From Ignavibacteriales bacterium (GTDB taxonomy: Bacteria; Bacteroidota; Ignavibacteria; UBA10030): a DNA stretch of 64,000 nucleotides. The DNA lies in the NCBI GenBank assembly GCA_026390575.1, contig JAPLFR010000015.1, positions 43,101-107,100 on the forward strand. The letters run 5' to 3'. Positions 57,215 to 64,000 of this stretch are shown one piece after another. The notes under the pieces were generated by a model, which worked only from the letters and a program-made list of their open reading frames with translations, ran no database searches and was not told the origin of the DNA. The stretch's first letter is position 1. Every line of letters starts with the position of its first letter. Position numbers and translations under genes: made by a program.

Positions 57215-57949
57215 TTATTCTTCTTCATGCGCCGTGTGTACCCATTCGCGCTTGTTGCGGGCATTGACAATAAACTTGATAAACCCGCGCTCTTTCTGCA
57301 TCTCGCCGATCGACGCGCCTTTATCGAACAACGCACCTGTCGGACACACGCGTACGCATTTGCCGCACGATGTGCAGCTTTCCGATGCACCCCACGGCTG
57401 ATTCAGGTCGGCAATAATTTCACAATCAATCCCGCGGCCCGCGATATCCCATGTGTGTGCCGCTTCAACTTCATGACAGACTCGCACACAGCGCGTACAT
57501 AAAACACACCGGTTCCTATCCAGCACAAATTCTTTATGCGTGGCATCGAGAGCTTTATGGGGGAAGAGATAAGGGAAGCGCACGTGGTCGAGACCGACTT
57601 CGTATGCTAAGTTCTGTAATTCACAATGTCCATTGACCACACACACAGCACACTGGTGGCTTCCTTCAGATGCCAGAAGCTCGACAATCATTCGGCGATA
57701 TTTTTTCAACCGATCCGTGTTCGTACGAACGATCATGCCTTCCGTTGGTTTTGTAGTACACGCAGGAAACAATTTTGGTGATCCCTCGATCTCGACAACG
57801 CATAATCGGCAGGCACCGAAGGTGGACAAACCGTCAAGATAGCACAATGTGGGAATGTGAATTTTATTATCACGCGCAACTTGAAGGATGGTATCTCCTT
57901 CTTTCGCGCTGTAATGTTCTTCATCTATAATAAATGTTATAATCGACAT
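57215..57949 (-). CDS. hoxU: Hydrogenase diaphorase iron-sulfur subunit HoxU
   Basis: A NuoG-like 244-residue protein that relays electrons between HoxY and the flavin subunit. It has an N-terminal [2Fe-2S] domain (CYLDGLSTFGACRLC, CTTKP), a His-ligated cluster segment (HQCAVCVVNGHCELQ), and two [4Fe-4S] motifs CVLCTRCVRVCHE and CTSCGKCVRVCPTG. The order and length are those of HoxU. It starts four bases after the hoxF stop. It resembles the N-terminal half of the HydA at 4.7-6.6 kb. Confidence 0.95.
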   Translation of the reverse strand: MSIITFIIDEEHYSAKEGDTILQVARDNKIHIPTLCYLDGLSTFGACRLCVVEIEGSPKLFPACTTKPTEGMIVRTNTDRLKKYRRMIVELLASEGSHQCAVCVVNGHCELQNLAYEVGLDHVRFPYLFPHKALDATHKEFVLDRNRCVLCTRCVRVCHEVEAAHTWDIAGRGIDCEIIADLNQPWGASESCTSCGKCVRVCPTGALFDKGASIGEMQKERGFIKFIVNARNKREWVHTAHEEE

Positions 57950-57952
57950 GGA

Positions 57953-59614
57953 TTATGCCTCCTTCGCGGTAGTGAGCGACGATTTTTCACTGGTATGTAT
58001 TGCATTATTGTCCGATTGTTTCAACTTCGAAATGTATTCGTCCTTGAAAAATCGTACTGTAGAGAGCACACCATTGGGGGCTGATTGACCAAGGCCGCAG
58101 AGGCTTGTTTCTTTTACCATGACACAAAGCTCTTTAAGCAATTCGAAATCCTCTTCGGTTGCTTCTCCCTTGATAATTTTGTCGAGCATCATAAAGATAT
58201 GTTTTGTGCCGACACGGCAAGGAATACATTTTCCGCATGATTCATCCATACAGAATTCGGAAAAATATTTTGCTACTTCCACCATATCGGAAGTATTATC
58301 AATAATAATCATACCGCCGCTGCCCATCATAGCACCGACTGTTTGAAGCGATTCATAATCAACCGTTATATCGAGATGTTCTGTTGGAATGCATCCACCG
58401 GACGGTCCGCCAGCTTGGGCAGCTTTAAATTTCGTCCCTTCCGGTGTTCCACCGCCAATATCAAACACAATTTTTCTCAACGCAATACCCATCGGCACTT
58501 CAATAAGCCCGGGACGCATCACATTTCCTGCAATCGCGAACACTTTTGTACCGGGACTTTTTTGTGTTCCAATGGTTGTAAACCATTCGCTGCCATTCCT
58601 CAAGATTGGAGCGACGTTCGCATACGTTTCCACATTATTAATAAGGGTCGGTTTATCCCACAATCCTTTTTCTGACGGATAGGGCGGACGCACTTTTGGA
58701 CGGCCGCGGCGCCCCATGACGGAACGCATCAACGCCGTTTCTTCACCGCAAACAAACGCACCTGCACCAATGCGAATATCAATACGGAAATTGAATTGCG
58801 ATTCAAAAATTCTATTTCCAAGCAGTCCAAGTCTTTCCGCCTGTTTGATCGCTGTCTTCAATCGTTCAATGGCAAGCGGGTATTCTGCGCGGGCATACAC
58901 AAATCCCTGGCTTGCACCAACCGCATATCCGGCAATAGCCATTCCTTCCAGCACGCGATGCGGATCACCTTCGAGAACGCTGCGATCCATAAATGCACCG
59001 GGGTCTCCTTCGTCGGCATTACAGATAACATACTTTTGATCTGCTACACCCTTGCGAACGATATCCCATTTCAATCCGGTGGGATAACCAGCGCCGCCTC
59101 TGCCGCGCAACCCGGCTTTTCGAATTTCGCTGATAACTTCTTCCGGCGTCAACTCGGTCAGCGCTTTAGCGAGTGCTTCATATCCGCCTGCCGCGATGTA
59201 TTCTTCAATACTCTCAGCATTAATCTTGCCCATATTTTCCAGCACGATTTTCTTTTGCGAAGCAAAGAACGGGGCATTTAAATCAATCTCGTTCTCATGT
59301 ACTTTCTTCCCCTGTCCAATATGTTCTTCTACGATGCGACGTGCTGTTTTTGCATCTACATGCTGATAGAGTGTCGGATCGGAATGCACGAACACTAACG
59401 GACCTTCGCCGCAGAGACCGAGACAGCCCGTGCCGATCAATTCGCATTTCTTCGTTAATCCGAGCTCTTCAATCGCTTTTTTCATCTCGGCTTTCACTGC
59501 ATCGCATCCGCTCGAAACACAACCGGCAGATGAGCAATAAAGAATGCGGTGTTCGAATTGCGCCTGTCGTGTTTGTTCCTTTTCTGCTACTTCACGGAGA
59601 TCTTCGTTTGTCAT
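57953..59614 (-). CDS. hoxF: Hydrogenase NADH/FMN subunit HoxF
   Basis: A NuoF-like diaphorase subunit (553 residues from this start) that binds FMN and NAD(H). The N-terminal thioredoxin-like [2Fe-2S] part has [11 protein letters not shown] and [12 protein letters not shown]. The core has [27 protein letters not shown] and [14 protein letters not shown], and the [4Fe-4S] motif [12 protein letters not shown] start at the ATG at 59612-59614 because an AAGGAGG site lies seven bases upstream and the codon overlaps the hoxE stop (ATGA); the frame extends ten codons further. It is a paralogue of the N-terminal two thirds of HydB. Confidence 0.96.
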   Translation of the reverse strand: MTNEDLREVAEKEQTRQAQFEHRILYCSSAGCVSSGCDAVKAEMKKAIEELGLTKKCELIGTGCLGLCGEGPLVFVHSDPTLYQHVDAKTARRIVEEHIGQGKKVHENEIDLNAPFFASQKKIVLENMGKINAESIEEYIAAGGYEALAKALTELTPEEVISEIRKAGLRGRGGAGYPTGLKWDIVRKGVADQKYVICNADEGDPGAFMDRSVLEGDPHRVLEGMAIAGYAVGASQGFVYARAEYPLAIERLKTAIKQAERLGLLGNRIFESQFNFRIDIRIGAGAFVCGEETALMRSVMGRRGRPKVRPPYPSEKGLWDKPTLINNVETYANVAPILRNGSEWFTTIGTQKSPGTKVFAIAGNVMRPGLIEVPMGIALRKIVFDIGGGTPEGTKFKAAQAGGPSGGCIPTEHLDITVDYESLQTVGAMMGSGGMIIIDNTSDMVEVAKYFSEFCMDESCGKCIPCRVGTKHIFMMLDKIIKGEATEEDFELLKELCVMVKETSLCGLGQSAPNGVLSTVRFFKDEYISKLKQSDNNAIHTSEKSSLTTAKEA

Positions 59615-60126
59615 GCCGCAACCTCCTTTATTTCTTCCTGCCAATGTTTTATGCGTTTTACCGCTTCATCGGGAGTCATTTTTCCTGCAACAGAATCGTC
59701 CAGTACAGAAATCGGAGCTAATCCGCACGAACCGACACAACGCGCCGAAATGAGTGAGACTTTATTGTCCTTTGTTGTTTCACCGAATTTACAATCACAG
59801 TGATGTTCGACTGCTTTTTGAATTTCATTTGCACCTTTGACGTAACATGCGGTACCTGTGCACAGTACGAATGTGTGTTCGCCTTGCGGTTTCAAGCGGA
59901 AGAAATGATAAAATGTTGCGACGCCATACACACGGCTCAGCGGAAGTTTCAGTGCATTGGCAATGTAGACCATCAGGTCATTTTCGAGGAATCCAAAAAT
60001 GCCTTGCGCTACATGGAGGATCTCGATCAATGCGTCACCGCTTCCATGATGCTTTGTAATCGCGCGGTCGAGCAGCTTAAACCGATTGTCGCCGCTTGGA
60101 TGATTTTTTGTTTCTGGTTGTACCAT
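59611..60126 (-). CDS. hoxE: Hydrogenase NuoE-like subunit HoxE
   Basis: A 171-residue [2Fe-2S] thioredoxin-fold subunit. N-terminal helices match the family ([37 protein letters not shown]). The ligands are in [11 protein letters not shown] and [11 protein letters not shown]. It is the first diaphorase gene of the hox operon after hypA-hypB and overlaps hoxF by four bases. HoxE is present in some but not all group-3d enzymes. Confidence 0.94.
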   Translation of the reverse strand: MVQPETKNHPSGDNRFKLLDRAITKHHGSGDALIEILHVAQGIFGFLENDLMVYIANALKLPLSRVYGVATFYHFFRLKPQGEHTFVLCTGTACYVKGANEIQKAVEHHCDCKFGETTKDNKVSLISARCVGSCGLAPISVLDDSVAGKMTPDEAVKRIKHWQEEIKEVAA

Positions 60127-60175
60127 AGTTTTTTATTGGCCTATTTTCAGTTGTTCGTTCATGGTTCTTTGTTGA

Positions 60176-60835
60176 CTATTTATAATACTCTCGGCTTGTT
60201 TTTTCCAGCCAATGACACCATTCTGCAATGCCATAATTTGTTGTGCAGGATGTCTCGAAGACTTTCAGGGTTGGATTTATTTTAAGAGCATTAGCTTTTA
60301 GTTCTGCAAGATTGCAGTTGACGTATGGCAGAAGGTCGATTTTATTGATGAGAAGAACAGAAGCATTACGGAACATCGCCGGATATTTCAACGGTTTGTC
60401 ATCACCTTCGGTTGTGCTTGCCACGACAACTTTCACATGTTCACCCAAATCATAATTGGCAGGACACACCAGATTGCCAACGTTCTCTATGATTAAAAGT
60501 TTCACTCCGTCTAGATTGAGATTCGCAAGCGCATCCTGCACTAATTTTGCATCAAGATGACAGCCGCCGTTTGTAACGATCTGCACAACGGGCACATGAA
60601 ACTTTGCAACACGCTGCGCATCAAAATCTGTCTGCACGTCGCCTTCAATAACCGCGACACGAAGCTTACCTTTCAGATATTCGAACGTTCGTTCTAAAAT
60701 ACTTGTCTTGCCGGAACCAGGCGAGCTGACAATGTTTACGACAAATGCACCATGCTGTTGAAAAAGTTCGCGGTTTTTTGCCGCAAGCTCATCGTTTTTC
60801 TCCAGCACTTTTCGTTCGACGGTCACGATACTCAT
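60176..60835 (-). CDS. hypB: Hydrogenase nickel-incorporation GTPase HypB
   Basis: SIMIBI-class GTPase (219 residues) that delivers nickel to the hydrogenase large subunit with HypA. P-loop is SSPGSGKTSILE, then EGDVQTDFDAQRV, NGGCHLDAKLV, LIIENVGNLVCPA and a closing NKIDLLPY. It lacks the N-terminal histidine-rich stretch used for nickel storage in some species and the N-terminal CxxCGC motif. Its start overlaps the hypA stop by four bases. Confidence 0.95.
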   Translation of the reverse strand: MSIVTVERKVLEKNDELAAKNRELFQQHGAFVVNIVSSPGSGKTSILERTFEYLKGKLRVAVIEGDVQTDFDAQRVAKFHVPVVQIVTNGGCHLDAKLVQDALANLNLDGVKLLIIENVGNLVCPANYDLGEHVKVVVASTTEGDDKPLKYPAMFRNASVLLINKIDLLPYVNCNLAELKANALKINPTLKVFETSCTTNYGIAEWCHWLEKTSREYYK

Positions 60836-61194
60836 GGCATCGCCTCTTCCGGTTCTGTTATCTCAATCTCTGTGATGTACAGCTCCGATCCCGATAATAT
60901 TTTCGTATCTGTACTTCCGCACGTACCACACAACGCAAATCCAACTTCGTTTTCTGCTGTCGTATTGCATGTGTTACAATGAATTTGAAAAGGAATAGAT
61001 TCAATGTCCAGACGGGCATTCTTCAGGAATGATTCAGCCGTAATGGCTTGAAACGAAAACTCAAGCGACTCAGGAACAACGCCGGCAATTGTACCGATTT
61101 TTAACCGCACTGCTGCAACGCGCTCCCATTCCGATTCGGGAACATGATTCTGAATTATCTCGACAATACTTTGTGCAACCGAAAGTTCATGCAT
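60832..61194 (-). CDS. hypA: Hydrogenase nickel-chaperone HypA
   Basis: A 120-residue nickel chaperone. It begins MHELSVAQSIV, with the nickel-binding His2, and has the zinc domain with CNTC and CGTC. It is the first gene of the operon hypA-hypB-hoxE-hoxF-hoxU-hoxY-hoxH-hoxW on the minus strand. The remaining hyp genes (hypC-F) needed to build the cofactor are not in the window. Confidence 0.95.
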   Translation of the reverse strand: MHELSVAQSIVEIIQNHVPESEWERVAAVRLKIGTIAGVVPESLEFSFQAITAESFLKNARLDIESIPFQIHCNTCNTTAENEVGFALCGTCGSTDTKILSGSELYITEIEITEPEEAMP

Positions 61195-61345
61195 AACATC
61201 ACATTTTCTTAATGAATCAACTTTAAGAAGACAAGAAATGTACCGATCTGCAATGCGACTTCTTTCGCATAAAATCGCCTTCTGCTTTTCAGTTATGCGA
61301 AAAAAACAAAAGCCGCTTTCTTGAAAATGAATATTCTGCTATATT

Positions 61346-61384
61346 ATGGATGCTTTTGTATCCATATGGAGAGAAATGTATCCA
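61346..61384 (+). promoter_or_regulatory. Operator-like repeats between hypA and the wHTH gene
   Basis: GTATCCA occurs at 61358-61364 and 61378-61384, exactly 20 bases (two helical turns) apart. The first copy is part of the palindrome TCCATATGGA (61361-61370), and an inverted TATGGAT word lies just before. It sits downstream of a TATATT box (61340). This arrangement would suit a regulator acting on one or both divergent genes. Confidence 0.5.
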
Positions 61385-61472
61385 AAACTTTTATGAAAAC
61401 AAACTGAATTAATCCGAGTGTCGCTGCATTAAACTTACGCCCAATTTACTGCCGGCTCTAGAAAGTCAATCT

Positions 61473-62093
61473 ATGCGTTTCGATTATATCCTTGATGAAG
61501 TCTTTTCCACGTGGTCACATATCTCTACACTGCGAATCCTCATGGATGCTGCGCGTCCGCTTTCCGGCAGAGAAATTGCGCGGCTTTCTCACATGAACCA
61601 CCGATCTTGTTTGAAGGCTCTCACACGACTCGAGCACATCGGTTTCGTCAATCGCAATCGTGGAGGACGCGATCACCTCTTCACCGTTAACCGAGAACAT
61701 CGCTTGTGGCATGAAGGAATTCTTCCCATGCTAGAGATTGAGCGGCGACATCTTGGACGTCTTGCCAAGCGTCTGCGGAAAGAATTGGCGATTCATGTCG
61801 AGAGTGCAATTCTTTATGGCAACAGTATTATGAAACGCGATATGCACGACACTACAGTTGACTTGTGCCTTGTTATCAACAGCCGGATGACGGAACGAGA
61901 AATTCGCAGTCACCTCAACCTTATTACACCCATTGTATGGAAGCGGTATGGTGCAAAATTGCAGACCGTTATTTTCACTGAATCGGATTTTGTACGTCGT
62001 GCGAAACGCGGGCAAGTTTCTGTTCGAACAATTCTGAAAGAGGGCCAGGTGATTTCAGGGAAAACATTACGTGAACTTATTGGCATATCGTAA
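61473..62093 (+). CDS. Winged-helix protein with a degenerate nucleotidyltransferase domain
   Basis: A 206-residue protein. Residues about 15-75 form a winged helix (STLRILMDAARPLSGREIARLSHMNHRSCLKALTRLEHIGFVNRNRGGRDHLFTVN). Residues 105-200 resemble an MNT-type nucleotidyltransferase: the usual G-S-x-A-R-G is replaced by YGNSIMKRD and the D-x-D of SDIDL by TTVDL, so one catalytic aspartate is missing. It is therefore probably a DNA-binding protein whose second domain binds but does not modify something. The GTATCCA repeats upstream may be its own operator. It is divergent from hypA. Confidence 0.75.
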   Translation: MRFDYILDEVFSTWSHISTLRILMDAARPLSGREIARLSHMNHRSCLKALTRLEHIGFVNRNRGGRDHLFTVNREHRLWHEGILPMLEIERRHLGRLAKRLRKELAIHVESAILYGNSIMKRDMHDTTVDLCLVINSRMTEREIRSHLNLITPIVWKRYGAKLQTVIFTESDFVRRAKRGQVSVRTILKEGQVISGKTLRELIGIS

Positions 62094-62338
62094 CAAAACA
62101 AACCTTCGCATAGACAGTTAACGTTCAAACACGCCAAATAACGTTATTTTATCCCCCGCCATACAATATTGAACAAAGCCGATGAAACTTTCGGACTTCA
62201 AATATTGTCTATATGTTAGCCTGCTGCTCGAAATCATCATTGATTCCGTTTGAAATTAAAAAACTTTCCGGTGCAGGATTCGTCTAATATCTACAGAGGA
62301 TGTGAAAATCTTATTTGATAGTTCTTCAGGAGTTCCTA

Positions 62339-63865
62339 ATGAAAAAATCTTACTATATCTATGGTTCAGTGGTTGTCGTAATAGTTATCGGAGTAATTCT
62401 ACTCTTTGCAAGAAACAAAAGTCAGAGCTACAATTTCCGGTTTGATAAAGTTACGCAAGGAGATTTGACAGTCTTTGTAACAGCAACAGGCACTATTAAT
62501 GCCGTCATAAGTGTTGATGTCGGAACACAGGTTTCAGGGATCGTTGCTAAGCTCTATGCAGACTTCAACTCTATTGTGAAGAAGGGACAGCTCATCGCAC
62601 AAATTGATTCTACCTTCCTTGTCCAATCTGTAAAAGATGCTGATGCAAGCCTTGATCGTGCGCAAGCGCAATTAAATGACAGTAAACGATCATACGAACG
62701 AACTTCTGAACTGTATAAGAAAGGCCTCGAATCAGAATTGAATTACTCTGCTGCCCTGACGTCGTACGAATCGAATCAAGCCGCGTTAAAACAAGCCCAA
62801 GCCTCATTGGATAGAGCAAAAATTAATTTGGCGTACGCGACAATCTATGCTCCGATCGATGGTGTCGTGATCAATCGTGCAGTGAATATAGGTCAAACAG
62901 TAGCGGCGAGTTTCTCTTCTCCAACATTATTTACCATTGCAAACGATCTGAAGAAAATGCAGGTTCAAACCACGGTTGATGAATCCGATGTTGGCAGGAT
63001 CAGTGTTGGTCAGCCGGCAACATTTACCGTCGATGCTTATGCTGATGAGACATTTTCAGGCACGGTGTCACAGATCAGGCTTGCTCCCCAGTCAGTACAA
63101 AACGTTGTGAATTATATTGTCATCATCGATGTTCAAAATGATCAGTTGAAGCTTATGCCGGGAATGACAGCAAACGTGAAGATCCTCATTGCGAGCGCAC
63201 AAAATGTTATGAAAGTCTCGAATATGGCCTTACGATTTCAACCTGCGGCAGATATTATTGACACAACAGGTGCTGGTTCCGCACGAAATAGTTATATAGG
63301 AAGAGGAGAAAATATAACAGACTCATTAAAGTCGGGCCGCCCTTCCTTTACTGAAAACAACAACTCATCAGAACCATCACCAACAGACAGATTGCGTTTC
63401 CGAGCTATCAGAGACTCAATTCAATCGGCGCATGGCGGCAAGTTAAGTCCAGAAGATCTACGCAGTGAAATGCAAAAGATGTTCGCTGGCAAAACGTCCC
63501 AGAGGATCACTCCAATCACTTCAAGTAAACCAAAATCCCGAGTGTCTGGAGATGCTGCAAAATTCGGAATTGTTTCGAATTATCCTGAGTACCAGAAAAG
63601 TGCATATATACCTTCTCATCAATCTGGAAGAGGAAGAGTGTGGGTATTGAAATCCAATGGGTTGCTTGAGTCTATTTTTGTAAGAACCGGTTTGAATGAT
63701 GGACGATTCACGGAAATAAATTCATCGAGATTGAAACCGGGCGATCAAATAGTGCTTGGCGCGACTTCTAACAATAATGGGACATCTCAACAGGTACAGA
63801 GTCCTCTCTCAGGACAAAGTCAAAGTCAAGGTCAGCGAGGCCCCGGGGGAGGTGGCTTCCGATGA
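62339..63865 (+). CDS. Periplasmic adaptor of a MacAB-type ABC exporter
   Basis: A HlyD/MacA-family membrane-fusion protein (508 residues). One N-terminal membrane anchor (residues 5-22), then barrel-sandwich and lipoyl-like halves (TVFVTATGTINAVISVDVGTQVSGIVAKLYADFNSIVKKGQLIAQID and NLAYATIYAPIDGVVINRAVNIGQTVA) around a coiled-coil hairpin (about residues 95-170). After the beta-barrel domain is an unusual insert of about 100 polar residues (NSYIGRGENITDS..., with TDRLRFRAIRDSIQ) and a Q/G-rich C-terminus. The start is ATG 62339 with AGGAG before it, not the TTG at 62315. Its stop overlaps the ABC ATPase start. Confidence 0.9.
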   Translation: MKKSYYIYGSVVVVIVIGVILLFARNKSQSYNFRFDKVTQGDLTVFVTATGTINAVISVDVGTQVSGIVAKLYADFNSIVKKGQLIAQIDSTFLVQSVKDADASLDRAQAQLNDSKRSYERTSELYKKGLESELNYSAALTSYESNQAALKQAQASLDRAKINLAYATIYAPIDGVVINRAVNIGQTVAASFSSPTLFTIANDLKKMQVQTTVDESDVGRISVGQPATFTVDAYADETFSGTVSQIRLAPQSVQNVVNYIVIIDVQNDQLKLMPGMTANVKILIASAQNVMKVSNMALRFQPAADIIDTTGAGSARNSYIGRGENITDSLKSGRPSFTENNNSSEPSPTDRLRFRAIRDSIQSAHGGKLSPEDLRSEMQKMFAGKTSQRITPITSSKPKSRVSGDAAKFGIVSNYPEYQKSAYIPSHQSGRGRVWVLKSNGLLESIFVRTGLNDGRFTEINSSRLKPGDQIVLGATSNNNGTSQQVQSPLSGQSQSQGQRGPGGGGFR

Positions 63866-64000
63866 TCGCCGATATCCACACTGCGCCAATAGGTGTTGAC
63901 GGAGCGCTTATCCGGATAGATCACTTAACCAAAGTTTATCAACTTGGAGAAGTTGATGTACATGCTTTGCGTGGAGTATCGGTAAGTGTGTTAAAAGGAG
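63862..64000 (+). CDS. ABC transporter ATP-binding protein (partial, MacB-like)
   Basis: The first 46 codons of an ABC ATPase: after a short leader the sequence reads LIRIDHLTKVYQLGEVDVHALRGVSV, the normal start of LolD/MacB-type ATPases. The ATG overlaps the adaptor stop (ATGA). The window ends before the Walker A motif. With the adaptor it forms a tripartite exporter; the substrate is unknown. Confidence 0.85.
   Translation, partial: MIADIHTAPIGVDGALIRIDHLTKVYQLGEVDVHALRGVSVSVLKG

Noticed and set aside
58796..59281. 161-codon plus-strand frame opposite hoxF
   Set aside because: Shadow frame; the minus-strand hoxF frame has all family motifs.

Overview
The window reads as a chromosomal segment of an anaerobic Gram-negative bacterium. 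A Kdo transferase and a TonB-dependent receptor imply an outer membrane. One [FeFe] and one [NiFe] soluble, NAD(P)-linked hydrogenase set imply anaerobic or fermentative metabolism. Shine-Dalgarno sites are clear (for example before hydC, hoxF and the shell gene), one promoter is of textbook sigma-70 type, and CCCGC/GCGGG intergenic hairpins recur. Together with the gene content this suggests a relative of the Bacteroidota/Chlorobiota assemblage (Ignavibacteria-like). That placement is an inference and not proven.

Layout. 1-2.6 kb: rseP and dxr (minus). 2.8-4.7 kb: an exported TPR protein. 4.75-10.3 kb: an electron-bifurcating-type [FeFe]-hydrogenase operon hydC-hydB-hydA whose hydB is fused to a GltD-like NADPH module. 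11.3-14.6 kb: a TonB receptor preceded by a terminator-like leader, then a DMT transporter. 14.6-18.8 kb: a CDF cation exporter, a phosphoesterase, and an M14 peptidase overlapping an ECF sigma factor. 19.0-20.0 kb: two microcompartment shell genes separated by a terminator. 20.2-23.7 kb: small genes, a MazF-type toxin-antitoxin pair, a decayed IS1-like transposase and tRNA-Gly. 23.8-29.0 kb: an ABC-F ATPase, a MITE-like repeat and hrpB. 29.0-35.6 kb: an Abi-type HEPN gene lodged between priA and a duplicated piece of the priA 3' end, then larC and waaA. 35.8-38.1 kb: amtB-glnK and a small membrane protein with an HExxH motif. 38.7-45.4 kb: a band-7 protein and a 1869-residue protein. 45.4-52.1 kb: tRNA-Pro with repeats, a GroES-like protein, an esterase, larE-larB and carB. 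52.2-54.5 kb: a slipin with ribbon-helix-helix partners. 54.6-61.2 kb: hoxEFUYH-hoxW with hypA-hypB. 61.5-64 kb: a winged-helix/degenerate nucleotidyltransferase and the start of a MacAB-type exporter.

How it works together. Both hydrogenases couple H2 to NAD(P)H and, for the [FeFe] enzyme, probably ferredoxin. HypAB, HoxW and the three Lar proteins form a nickel-centred theme. AmtB/PII and CarB belong to nitrogen assimilation. 

The strongest candidate for something undescribed is the 1869-residue protein. It joins a complete fold-type-I aminotransferase, with its PLP lysine and other signature residues, to a full-length divergent phosphoenolpyruvate-carboxylase-like module in which several catalytic positions differ. 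The second is the priA 3'-end duplication around the abi gene, which looks like the scar of a mobile defence cassette.
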